Shown piece by piece: positions 25,668 to 33,475 of a stretch of 64,000 nucleotides of DNA. A model generated the notes under the pieces. That model did no database searches. It was not told the DNA's origin and saw nothing but the letters and a program-made list of their open reading frames with translations. Within the stretch, counting starts at the first letter, position 1. Every line of letters begins with the position of its first letter. Location of the stretch: assembly GCF_003667445.1 (NCBI RefSeq), contig NZ_RCTF01000018.1, forward strand, positions 51,947 through 115,946, read 5' to 3'. Source of the DNA: Xanthobacter tagetidis (GTDB lineage: Bacteria > Pseudomonadota > Alphaproteobacteria > Rhizobiales > Xanthobacteraceae). The position numbers were made by a program, and so were the translations under genes.

Positions 25668-26653
25668 ATTCGTTCGCCTGCCGGCTCGGGCGGTACGGCG
25701 AGCGGCCCCGTCCCCTCCATTGTGCCGTCCGTGCGCACGAACAGCGCCGCGAGGCCGAGGCGGCGGGCGAGGGCTGGCCCCTCGCTTGCCCCGCGCACCA
25801 GCAAAGCGGTCGCCCAGGCGTCCGCCGCCATGCAGGTTTCGCCGAGCACGGTGACGGCTGAGAGGTCATTCTCCAGCGGCGCGCCCCGCGCCGGGTCCAT
25901 GGTGTGGGAGAGCACGCGCCCCGCCACTTCCACCCGGTGGCGATAATTGCCCGAGGTGGCGACGGCGGCGCCGGAGAGTTCCAGCACGCCGAGGATGTCC
26001 CGCTCCCTCACGGACGGCCGCTCATGGGCCACCGTCCACGGCCGGCCGTCCGGCTTCAGGCCTTCGGCGCGCATCTCGCCGTCGATGCCCACCAGAAAGG
26101 AGGAGGGGCCGGCCGCGCGCATCTCGCGGGCCAGCTCATCCACGCCGAAGCCCTTGGCGATGCCGGCCAGATCGAGCCGGAGCGGTACCAGACGGCGGGC
26201 GCGGCAGCCGGCCGGATCGAGCTGCAAGGTCTTCGGCGGCTCGAAGGAGGGGCGGCCGGCGAGCGCCGCGATGTGTCCGCCATCAGGCCCCGGCACCCCG
26301 CCGAAGCCCCATGCCCGGACCAGATCGCCCACCCCGATATCGAATGCTCCGCCCGAGAGGCGACCGATTTCCAGCGCCGTTGCGAGGACGTGCATCAGCT
26401 CCCGGGGGAGGGGCCTCCACGCCCCGATGGGCGCGGCGTTCAGCCGTTCCAGATCGGAGTCGGGCCGGAAGGTGGACATCTGCTGTTCCACCTTCTCCAC
26501 CGCGCTCTGGAGGCGACAGGTGAGCGCCGCTTCGTCCACGTCGCCGGCGGCGAAGAAGGTGGCGGACCAGCGCGCGCCCATGGCCGGCCCGCTCAGGGCG
26601 CGGCGGCGGAGCGCCGTCGCATCCCGAGGCGCATCAATAGACATCTTCGACAT
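25664..26653 (-). CDS. apbE: FAD:protein FMN transferase (ApbE)
   Basis: This 329-residue ApbE-family enzyme transfers FMN from FAD to a Thr/Ser of target proteins. Visible features are ALSGPAMGARWSATF at the N-terminus, GAFDIGVGDLVRAWGFG, LDLAGIAKGFGVD, and the Mg-binding C-terminal GETCMAADAWATALL. I see no lipobox or clear Sec signal, so the site of action is uncertain. It is the last gene of a minus-strand operon and overlaps the reductase gene by 20 bp. The DUF2271 protein two genes upstream carries a candidate target motif. Confidence 0.92.
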   Translation of the reverse strand: MSKMSIDAPRDATALRRRALSGPAMGARWSATFFAAGDVDEAALTCRLQSAVEKVEQQMSTFRPDSDLERLNAAPIGAWRPLPRELMHVLATALEIGRLSGGAFDIGVGDLVRAWGFGGVPGPDGGHIAALAGRPSFEPPKTLQLDPAGCRARRLVPLRLDLAGIAKGFGVDELAREMRAAGPSSFLVGIDGEMRAEGLKPDGRPWTVAHERPSVRERDILGVLELSGAAVATSGNYRHRVEVAGRVLSHTMDPARGAPLENDLSAVTVLGETCMAADAWATALLVRGASEGPALARRLGLAALFVRTDGTMEGTGPLAVPPEPAGERI

Positions 26654-28841
26654 AGCGTCCGCTCGATTTGAGGGTGGGAAGGTCGAGGCCCAGCGGGCGC
26701 ACCACCGGCTCCAGCGCGCGGGTCACGGCCTCGGCCATGTCGCGGCCGCCGCAGACGAGGATCTGCGCGCCCTGCTTCACCAGTTCCCGCAGGCGCGGGG
26801 CATCGGCGGCGATGCGGTCCTGCACATAGGCGCTCCCGTCCGCATCCCGCGAGAAAGCGGTGCGCAGGGTGGTCAGCCGCCGCTCGGCGAGGTGCTGGGC
26901 GAGTTCATGCTCATAGAGGAAGTCGGAGGCCGCGCTCCGCCCGCCCCAGTAGAGATGCACCGGCCGACCCGCCGCATTGGCCCGCACGAAGCCGGCCAGC
27001 GGCCCGATGCCGGCCCCCGCGCCGATGAGGATGAGCGGGCCGCGTCCCTTGGCCGGACGGAAGGTCGGATTTTCCCGGATGAAGGCATCGATGCCCTCGC
27101 CGGGCTGAAGAGCGTGCAGGAAAGTGGAGCACAGTCCGCCCGCGCGCAGCCGCACGCAGATTTCCAGCACGCCGTCGCGGGTGGAGGAGGCCAGCGAATA
27201 GAAGCGCGGCATGGCATCGCCAAGCTTCTCATTCACAGGCGGCACGATGCCCACGAGGTCGCCGGCCTCGAAGGCGGGCAGGGGGCCGGGCGCGCCGGTG
27301 CGCGGGTCAACGGGTGCCGTGAAGCGCAGGATCGCCACGGGCGCGCCCACCGCCTCGCCGTAAAGCTCCCGCCCGGCCAGCGCCAGCCGGGTGGTCTTCG
27401 GCGGCTCCGCCACATGGGTGAGCACGAGGTCATGCCCCAGCACATCCCCCAGATCGTGCCCCCATTGGGCGAATTCCTGGGGTGAGCGGCGATCCACCCG
27501 CTTCATGGGCAGGAGCTGCGGGCAGCCGCGCGCGTCCAGTGCATCGGCGACGTCGCGCGCGAAGCGGCAGAAATGGGGGAAGCTGCGATCGCCGAAGCCC
27601 AGCACCGCCACTGCCGGATGCCCCGGCAGCTTTGCGAGGCGGGACAGGAAGTGTCTGGCCGATTGCGGCGCCGCGCCCTCGCCATAGGTGGCGGCGAGCA
27701 CCAGCAGGCGCGGGGCGGCCATATGCGCCGCGCTCACGTCATTCATGGCCGCGGTGTGGACCTTGTGGCCGGCGGCGGCGAGGGCCGCGTGCAGGGTGCC
27801 CGCGAAACCCCAGGTGGAATTGCCCTCGCTGCCCACCAGGATCACCGTATCCGCCGCCCGCGCCGGGACGTTGGCACCGATGCGCGGCCGTGCCGCCCGC
27901 CGCCGCAGCCAGAGGACGAGGCCCGTTCCGCCGAGCACGGGAACCATGGCAGAGGCGAGACCCAGCAAAAGGCCGAGCACCCAGGCGCCACGCCCGGTAT
28001 GCAGCGTGCGCACGAGGTCGTTCATCCGCTCCAGCGCCGGCGCCGGCGTCATGGCGAGGGTGGCGCCGGTGGCGGCATCCACCAGCCGCTCGCCATCGGC
28101 GGTGACGAGGGTGAAGACGTCGGTGGGGTCGGCAGGATCGGGGAAGGTGAGTTCGCGCAGATCCCGGAGCTTCACGCTGTTCAGGCTGCTGAGAGTCCCG
28201 ACGGGGGCCGGCGCGCCACCGCTGGCGGCGATGGCGGGGGTCATCGCCGCCTTTTCAGGCAGAAGCCCGAAGGTGCCCGCCGACATCCACAGGCCGGTCA
28301 GCGACGACAGGATCAGGCCCACGGCCGCGAGCCGGCCGAGTTCGCCATGCCAGCGCTGCGCCGGGGTGCCGCGGATGGGCCGCAGCAGCGCCCCCATGCC
28401 GCCGAGCCGGCGGGCCAGCAGCAGGAGGCCGGAGACGGAGAGCCCCAGCATCGCCAGCGCGCCGATGGCCGCCGCCACGCGCCCCGCATCGCCCATCAGG
28501 AAGGCGCGGTGCAGGTTGGTGATGAAGCGGGTGGTGTCCGACACCGCGTAAGGCCCGAGCCCCGCGCCGGTGGCGGGATCGATGCGCTCCACGCCACGCG
28601 TGCCACCATCGTCGAAGGCCGCCGTGAGGCTGCCGTCCGCCCGCAGCCGGATGGCGCTGACGCCGGGATGGCGCGCGGCGACCGCACCTGCGACGTCCGC
28701 GACGCTGGCGGATGCCGGTATGGCCGGGGCGGCAACGTGGTTCAGCGCCGGCTGCACGGAAAGGACCGTGCCGGAGAGGGCGGTGACGGCAAGGGCCAGC
28801 GCCAGCGCGATGCCGGGAAGGCCATGGAGGCGGCGAAGCAT
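26634..28841 (-). CDS. PepSY-transmembrane / flavodoxin / FAD-NAD(P)H reductase fusion
   Basis: This 735-residue multidomain membrane oxidoreductase begins with a PepSY-TM region of four helices (near residues 8-28, 115-150, 165-190, 285-312) around periplasmic PepSY segments. A cytoplasmic flavodoxin-like FMN domain starts at about residue 335 (GSEGNSTWGFAG). A ferredoxin-reductase-type FAD/NAD(P)H domain follows from about 500, with RFYSLASS, LIGAGAGIGPLAGF and LVCGGRDMAEAV, and the C-terminus is SGRYVEDVY. It should pass electrons from NAD(P)H through FAD and FMN across the membrane. Upstream lies DUF2271, downstream apbE. Iron or another periplasmic acceptor is the likely electron sink. 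Confidence 0.9.
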   Translation of the reverse strand: MLRRLHGLPGIALALALAVTALSGTVLSVQPALNHVAAPAIPASASVADVAGAVAARHPGVSAIRLRADGSLTAAFDDGGTRGVERIDPATGAGLGPYAVSDTTRFITNLHRAFLMGDAGRVAAAIGALAMLGLSVSGLLLLARRLGGMGALLRPIRGTPAQRWHGELGRLAAVGLILSSLTGLWMSAGTFGLLPEKAAMTPAIAASGGAPAPVGTLSSLNSVKLRDLRELTFPDPADPTDVFTLVTADGERLVDAATGATLAMTPAPALERMNDLVRTLHTGRGAWVLGLLLGLASAMVPVLGGTGLVLWLRRRAARPRIGANVPARAADTVILVGSEGNSTWGFAGTLHAALAAAGHKVHTAAMNDVSAAHMAAPRLLVLAATYGEGAAPQSARHFLSRLAKLPGHPAVAVLGFGDRSFPHFCRFARDVADALDARGCPQLLPMKRVDRRSPQEFAQWGHDLGDVLGHDLVLTHVAEPPKTTRLALAGRELYGEAVGAPVAILRFTAPVDPRTGAPGPLPAFEAGDLVGIVPPVNEKLGDAMPRFYSLASSTRDGVLEICVRLRAGGLCSTFLHALQPGEGIDAFIRENPTFRPAKGRGPLILIGAGAGIGPLAGFVRANAAGRPVHLYWGGRSAASDFLYEHELAQHLAERRLTTLRTAFSRDADGSAYVQDRIAADAPRLRELVKQGAQILVCGGRDMAEAVTRALEPVVRPLGLDLPTLKSSGRYVEDVY

Positions 28842-28863
28842 TTTGGGGGGTGTCCGAAGGGGA

Positions 28864-29334
28864 TCAGAAGGTGACGGTGAAGGACTTCACATAGCCCTTG
28901 CCGGCGACGGGCTTGCCGGACGCACTTGCGGCGAGGGGGGCGACCACCTCGGAGGGATTGTCCATCCCGTCCTCCACCGCCGTGTCCACATGGACCTGGT
29001 AGCCGGCATCGATCATGGCATCGGCGAGATCGAGGGTGATCTTCAGTGTCTTGCCGGACCCGATGCTGGCGCCGGTGATGCCGTCGATCTCGGTGGGCCG
29101 TCCGCCGGAGGCGCGCTGCCAGTCGGAGAGGTGGCGGTAGTATTTCGCCTTGCCTCCGGCCATCCAGAGCGTGCCCTTGTAGGCGCCGGCCGCATCGGTG
29201 ACGTACAGCACCACATAGGCGCCGTTGCCGCCATAGGGCTTCAGGGTGGTCTCGAAGGTGACCTGCCGCGCCTCGGCCAGCACCGGCGACAGCAGGGTGG
29301 CGGTAGCCGCCACGGCGGGGAGAACGAATTTCAT
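28864..29334 (-). CDS. DUF2271 secreted protein with a predicted flavinylation site
   Basis: This 156-residue protein has a Sec signal (cleavage near VLAEA, residue 20-22) and a DUF2271 domain covering the rest. The segment DGITGAS, residues 84-90, matches the Dxx(S/T)GA(S/T) pattern modified by ApbE enzymes, which points to FMN linked to Thr87. The gene lies 22 bp upstream of the PepSY-flavodoxin reductase and in the same operon as apbE. I infer a periplasmic flavoprotein that takes electrons from the membrane reductase. Confidence 0.88.
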   Translation of the reverse strand: MKFVLPAVAATATLLSPVLAEARQVTFETTLKPYGGNGAYVVLYVTDAAGAYKGTLWMAGGKAKYYRHLSDWQRASGGRPTEIDGITGASIGSGKTLKITLDLADAMIDAGYQVHVDTAVEDGMDNPSEVVAPLAASASGKPVAGKGYVKSFTVTF

Positions 29335-29373
29335 CTGATTATTCCTTTGAAGGGGTGCGGGGGCGGCCGAGGG

Positions 29374-29724
29374 TCACTGCACCTCGACCTTGGGCCGGGC
29401 CTTGCCCTGGAACAGGCCGTTGTCCGGCACCGGCGCGGCGGGATCGGCCGGGCCGTTCTGCGGAACGGCACCGGGGCGGGCGCCCGGGCGGCCGTCATCA
29501 TCGTCGTCGTCATCATCGTCGTGATGGCGGCCGTGATGGCGCTCCTTGCCCTCGCGCCGGTGGTCGTTGTCGGCGAGACGGAGGGGGCGGGCGTCGGCGC
29601 GGGTAGCGTCGTCGCGGCTGTGGAAGGGGAGATCGAGATGGTCGATCTGGGTCGCCGCCAGCGCCACGCCGAGGCCGGCGGTGGAGAGGAGGAGGGCGAT
29701 TCCGATCAGGGTTCGCGTCTTCAT
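29374..29724 (-). CDS. Small secreted His/Asp-rich protein
   Basis: This 116-residue protein has an N-terminal signal peptide (MKTRTLIGIALLLSTAGLGV, cleavage near ALAA). Its centre is rich in His and Arg (EGKERHHGRHH), followed by nine consecutive Asp residues and a Pro-rich tail. No domain was recognised. The His/Asp tract is suited to binding divalent or ferric metal. It lies 39 bp before the DUF2271 gene and after the two-component genes on the same strand, so it is probably co-regulated. It could be an acceptor, sensor or buffer for metal in this redox locus. Confidence 0.7.
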   Translation of the reverse strand: MKTRTLIGIALLLSTAGLGVALAATQIDHLDLPFHSRDDATRADARPLRLADNDHRREGKERHHGRHHDDDDDDDDDGRPGARPGAVPQNGPADPAAPVPDNGLFQGKARPKVEVQ

Positions 29725-29815
29725 GGAGGGGCTCCGGCGTTCGATGACGCTGACACCCTCACGAACCAACCTGACAGCCGCCTGAACCCCCTGCTGAATC
29801 GCGTTCAGCTTGCTG

Positions 29816-31153
29816 TCAGGATCGCGCTTCGGGAAAGCGCACGACGGCGCTGAAGCCCTCCGTCGCCCCCGGGATGGGCGAGGCGATTTCCAGCGCCAGC
29901 CCCGCCCCGCGGCAGATGGCGGCGGCAATGGCGAGGCCAAGGCCAGAGCCCTCCGCCCCCGTCGGTCCCCGCTCGAACGGCCGCAGCAACTGGGCCATCC
30001 GTTCCGCCGGAACGACGGCGCCATGGTTGGTGATTTCCAGCCGGTCGGCGGTGAGGCGGACCCGGACCGGCGTGTCCGGCGCGCCGTGTTTCAAAGCATT
30101 TTCAATGAGATTGCGTGCCAGAACCGCGAAGGCGTCGGGGTCGAGATCGCTGACGGGGCCGCCCTCCGCCGTGATGCTGAGGTCGATGTCTCCCGCTCGG
30201 TCGGTCCGGCGGTCGATGTCGGCGATCACATGGCGCAGTACAGGCGCGAGTGGCGCAGGCGCCTCCGCGAGCAGGCCGGCGCCTTCGGCCTTGGCGAGCT
30301 GGAGCAACTTCTCCGACAGGCGCGAAAGGCGGCGCAGCGCGCCCGCGATGGTGCGTGCGCGCTCCTGCGCCGGTCCTTCCGGCAGCTCGGCCACGAGCCG
30401 CTGGGTCTGCGCCAGGGCGGCGGCGATGGGGGTGCGCAACTCATGGGCGCTGTTGGCGGCAAAGCCCCGCTCCGCCTCCAGCGCCCCGCGCAGGCGCTCC
30501 ATGAGCGCATTCACAGCACCCGCGACGGGTGCCATCTCCTCCGGCAAACCCTGCTCCGGCACCGGCGCCAGGTTGCCCCGCCCCCGCGCGGCGATGGCAT
30601 GGCGGAAGGCGAGCACCGGCTTCAAGGTGAGGCGGAGCGTGAGCCAGACACCGGCAAGCGCGATGGGCACGAGGGCGACAAGCGGCCAGATCAGCGCCAT
30701 GACCGCCCGCCAGACCGCGGCGGCGCGATGGTCCAGCTCCTCCGCCGTGGTGACGATGACGGTGCCACGCACCGCCGCTTCCGTGTAGGTGCGCAGCCGG
30801 GGCGTGGTGTGAAAGCCGGGGGCGAGCCCGGCGGGAATCGCCATCTGCTCCGCGTCGCTGGACTGGAGCAGCACACGGCCTTGCGCGTCGCGCACCACAT
30901 AGGTGATGAATTCGCGATGCGGGCCCACGGGCGGCATGTGGTGCGTGCCGGCCCCATCCTCGCGCGCGAGCAGCTCCGAATAGGCGAGGGGCAGCACCCG
31001 CTGGGCCACCTCCTGCAACGCGCTGTCGAAGACCTCGTCGATCTCGTGCCGCAGCACCAGCCCGGCAACCGTCGCTGCCGAGAGCCACAGGGCGGCCACC
31101 GACAACGCGAGCCACAGGCCGAGGCGCCGGCGCAGGCTCCAGCGTCCGCTCAT
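29816..31153 (-). CDS. Two-component sensor histidine kinase
   Basis: This 445-residue inner-membrane kinase has two transmembrane helices (about residues 13-33 and 160-185) bracketing a periplasmic sensor loop, then HAMP, the H-box FAANSAHELRTPIAAALAQT with the phosphorylated His near residue 240, an N-box around NLIENALKHG and a G-box GSGLGLAIA. The architecture is QseC/PmrB-like. Its start overlaps the response-regulator stop by 4 bp. The downstream genes for a His/Asp-rich protein, DUF2271, reductase and ApbE suggest that it senses metal or redox state. Confidence 0.92.
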   Translation of the reverse strand: MSGRWSLRRRLGLWLALSVAALWLSAATVAGLVLRHEIDEVFDSALQEVAQRVLPLAYSELLAREDGAGTHHMPPVGPHREFITYVVRDAQGRVLLQSSDAEQMAIPAGLAPGFHTTPRLRTYTEAAVRGTVIVTTAEELDHRAAAVWRAVMALIWPLVALVPIALAGVWLTLRLTLKPVLAFRHAIAARGRGNLAPVPEQGLPEEMAPVAGAVNALMERLRGALEAERGFAANSAHELRTPIAAALAQTQRLVAELPEGPAQERARTIAGALRRLSRLSEKLLQLAKAEGAGLLAEAPAPLAPVLRHVIADIDRRTDRAGDIDLSITAEGGPVSDLDPDAFAVLARNLIENALKHGAPDTPVRVRLTADRLEITNHGAVVPAERMAQLLRPFERGPTGAEGSGLGLAIAAAICRGAGLALEIASPIPGATEGFSAVVRFPEARS

Positions 31154-31821
31154 GCGCCGCCTCCCGGCGTGCCCAAGCGATAGCCCATGCCGCGCACGGT
31201 CTCGATCACGTCGGCACCGAGCTTCTTGCGCAGGCGCGCCACATAGACCTCGATGGTGTTGCTCTCCACCTCCGCATCGAAGGAATAGAGCCGTTCCTCC
31301 AGCTGCGGCTTCGACATGAGCTGGTGCGGCCGCTGCACGAAAGCCTCGAACAGCGCCCATTCCCGCGCTGTCAAAGCGATGGTCTGCCCGGCGCGGCGCA
31401 CCGAGCGGGCGGAAAGGTCCACCTCGATGTCGCCGAGCGCGACCAGCGGGTTGGGATTGCCCGCATAGCGCCGCCCCACGGCGCGGATGCGCGCCGACAG
31501 CTCGAACAGGTCGAACGGCTTCACCAGATAGTCGTCGGCGCCGGCGTCGAGGGCGGCGATGCGGTCGGAGATCTGGTCGCGGGCGGTGAGCACCATCACC
31601 GGCGTCGCGTCGCCCGTGCTGCGCAGCTTCTTCAGGAAGTCGGAGCCGCGCCCGTCGGGCAGCATGAGGTCGAGAAGGATCAGGTCGAAGGCCGCGGCAT
31701 GGACGGCGTGCGCGGCATCCGCAAGGCGCGTCACCCAGTCGGCGCCGTGCCCGTCCGCGACGATCTGGTCGCGCACGGCCATGCCCAGGACGGGATCGTC
31801 TTCGATGAGGAGGATTCGCAT
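31150..31821 (-). CDS. OmpR-family response regulator
   Basis: This 223-residue regulator has a receiver domain with acidic pocket IEDD near residue 7, phospho-acceptor Asp in FDLILLDLMLPDGRG near residue 51, and conserved Lys in YLVKPFDLFE. A winged-helix DNA-binding domain follows from about residue 125, containing RTGQTI-like and VYVARLRKKLGADVIETVRG segments. It is partnered by the kinase whose gene overlaps its stop codon. A small PepSY-like protein is divergent across a 133-bp gap, so both promoters may be its targets. Confidence 0.94.
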   Translation of the reverse strand: MRILLIEDDPVLGMAVRDQIVADGHGADWVTRLADAAHAVHAAAFDLILLDLMLPDGRGSDFLKKLRSTGDATPVMVLTARDQISDRIAALDAGADDYLVKPFDLFELSARIRAVGRRYAGNPNPLVALGDIEVDLSARSVRRAGQTIALTAREWALFEAFVQRPHQLMSKPQLEERLYSFDAEVESNTIEVYVARLRKKLGADVIETVRGMGYRLGTPGGGA

Positions 31822-31954
31822 CTGTCACCTCGGAGGGCCGCCTGGCAATCTAGCGCGGCACGAGGTGGAAGGATCGAGAGAATTCCTCCGGCCGTTCAGG
31901 TGGGTGTCAGCTTGGCGTGGTGTTGATGGGGCCGGGGCGGAAGGAGGATGTGCG

Positions 31955-32245
31955 GTGAGACGCCAAGGGTTCGCATTCCGGCTTGTGGCCGCCAGCCTTG
32001 TCATCACCAGCCTTGCCGCGACGCCGGCCGCTGCGGATCGCGACTGCAACGTGCCGCTGGCCGACTGGCAGCCGCGCGAGGTGCTGCAGAAGAAGCTGGA
32101 GGCCGAGGGCTGGACGGTGCTCTCCATCCGCTCCGATGACGGCTGCTACAAGGTCCGCGCCACCAACGCGCAGGGGATGCGGCTGAAAGCGAAGTTCGAT
32201 CCCGCGCGCCTTGAGCCGGTTCTTGGACAGCGTGATGATGATTGA
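31955..32245 (+). CDS. Small secreted PepSY-like protein
   Basis: This 96-residue protein starts at GTG, with AAGGAGG ending 7 nt before it. It has a signal peptide ending near ATPAAAD, then one PepSY-like domain (PREVLQKKLEAEGWTVLSI, ending near LEPVLGQ). Two cysteines (in DCNVP and DGCYK) could pair in the periplasm. Small PepSY proteins are often divergent from their two-component regulators and respond to metal or envelope stress. It is divergent from the response regulator at 31821. An overlapping ATG at 31948 is out of frame. Confidence 0.8.
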   Translation: MRRQGFAFRLVAASLVITSLAATPAAADRDCNVPLADWQPREVLQKKLEAEGWTVLSIRSDDGCYKVRATNAQGMRLKAKFDPARLEPVLGQRDDD

Positions 32246-32349
32246 CCGCAGCTTCCTCAAACCCAAAAAATAGTGGAGCTTAGCTTGGCTCCGCCAGATG
32301 GGTCAGATGGGGTTCTCTGGATCCCCCGTCCGAAGCGAGGAGGCAGACG

Positions 32350-33267
32350 CTGAACAGGTTGCCGTCCATGTCGAGCCTCCTCGCATTCGAGGCGGCGGCA
32401 CGCCATTCCAGCTTTACCCGCGCCGCGACGGAGCTGAACCTGACCCAGGGCGCGGTGAGCCAGCGCATCAAGGCGCTGGAGGATCTGCTCGGCCACCAGC
32501 TGTTCGTGCGCGAGGGCAATGCGGTCCGCATCACGGACGAGGGGCGGCACTATCTGGCGTCGGCGCGCATGGCGCTGGCAGAGGTCCAGTCGGCGACGAG
32601 CCGCGCCGTCGAACGGCACCGCGGCGACATCCTCACGATCGCTTGCCTCGGCACGTTCGCGCTCAAGTGCCTGATCCCGAGGCTCAAGGAGTTCCGCCGG
32701 CAGCGGCCCAACATCGCCCTGCGCCTGCGGACCCTCCACCCCTTGGAGGAGGCCTCCCGCCAGGACCACGATGTCTCGATCCAGTACGGCGTGCGCAGCC
32801 GCTGGCCCGACATGGTGCTGGCGAAGCTCGGCGACGACTTTCTCTTTCCCGTCTGCAGCCCCGACCTGCTGCAGGAGGGCGAGGGCCTGACCAGCCCGCG
32901 CGATCTCGTGCGCCACACCATCATCCGCACGCTCTCGCCCATCGACATCCAGGGCGACTGGTCGCTGTGGCTGGACCGGGCTGGACTACCGGGACTGATG
33001 TCGGCTTCGGAGTTGCATTGCGATACGCTGTTCTCCTCGTACGAGGCTGCGATCGAGGGCCTGGGCGTGACCATGGGGCGCTGGTCGGTGGCACGCATGG
33101 ATTTGGCGGCCGGCCGGCTGGTGGAGCCGTTCACCATCCGCCTGCCCTCGCCGCTCGGCTACCACGTCATCGCCACGCCCGAGCGCGCCAAGCTCGCCAA
33201 GGTGGCTGCCTTCTTCGAATGGGCGGCAGAGCACCTGCACAACACCGCCCAGCCCCACCCCCACTGA
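32350..33267 (+). CDS. LysR-family regulator, GcvA-like, probable CTG start
   Basis: This regulator has 305 residues if started at CTG 32350. The HTH contains AATELNLTQGAVSQRIKALE, and the effector domain spans about residues 95-295. GAGGAGG at 32337-32343 lies 6 nt before CTG. The resulting N-terminus, MNRLPSMSSLLAFEAAARH, aligns residue for residue with the GcvA-like protein at 8138 (MRKLPTLKAVRAFEAASR). The conventional alternatives TTG 32359 and ATG 32368 lie 15 and 24 nt from that site. It is codirectional with and just upstream of the carboxylase operon, which it probably activates. Confidence 0.88.
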   Translation: MNRLPSMSSLLAFEAAARHSSFTRAATELNLTQGAVSQRIKALEDLLGHQLFVREGNAVRITDEGRHYLASARMALAEVQSATSRAVERHRGDILTIACLGTFALKCLIPRLKEFRRQRPNIALRLRTLHPLEEASRQDHDVSIQYGVRSRWPDMVLAKLGDDFLFPVCSPDLLQEGEGLTSPRDLVRHTIIRTLSPIDIQGDWSLWLDRAGLPGLMSASELHCDTLFSSYEAAIEGLGVTMGRWSVARMDLAAGRLVEPFTIRLPSPLGYHVIATPERAKLAKVAAFFEWAAEHLHNTAQPHPH

Positions 33268-33303
33268 GGCGACACGAGCGATCCATGCCGAGCCGCAGCG
33301 CGA

Positions 33304-33318
33304 ATTAGATTTTCTAAT
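33304..33318. promoter_or_regulatory. Probable LysR-type operator upstream of the carboxylase operon
   Basis: ATTAGA-TTT-TCTAAT is a perfect 6-bp dyad, and its inner TTAGATTTTCTAA fits T-N11-A. It lies in the AT-rich gap between the LysR gene (ends 33267) and the first operon gene (33476), about 160 bp upstream of the start codon. That is a suitable position for an activator site. Binding by the adjacent LysR is inferred. Confidence 0.45.
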
Positions 33319-33475
33319 GACTGGATTACGCAATTTGGCTTGAGGATTTTGGCCTCTCGACGAAACTCGACCCAACGACATGCGAGCTGAATTCGCCTCT
33401 AATGGCGCTGATCTCACTCCTGTCGATAAGAATAAATCTGCGTGATCGTAGATTTTCCGGGAGGGGGTGTCGTCG

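Noticed and set aside
29460..29520. Run of GTC/ATC trinucleotides considered as a microsatellite or CRISPR-like repeat
   Set aside because: It is the codon run for nine Asp residues in the small secreted protein; there are no spaced repeats. No CRISPR array was seen anywhere in the window.
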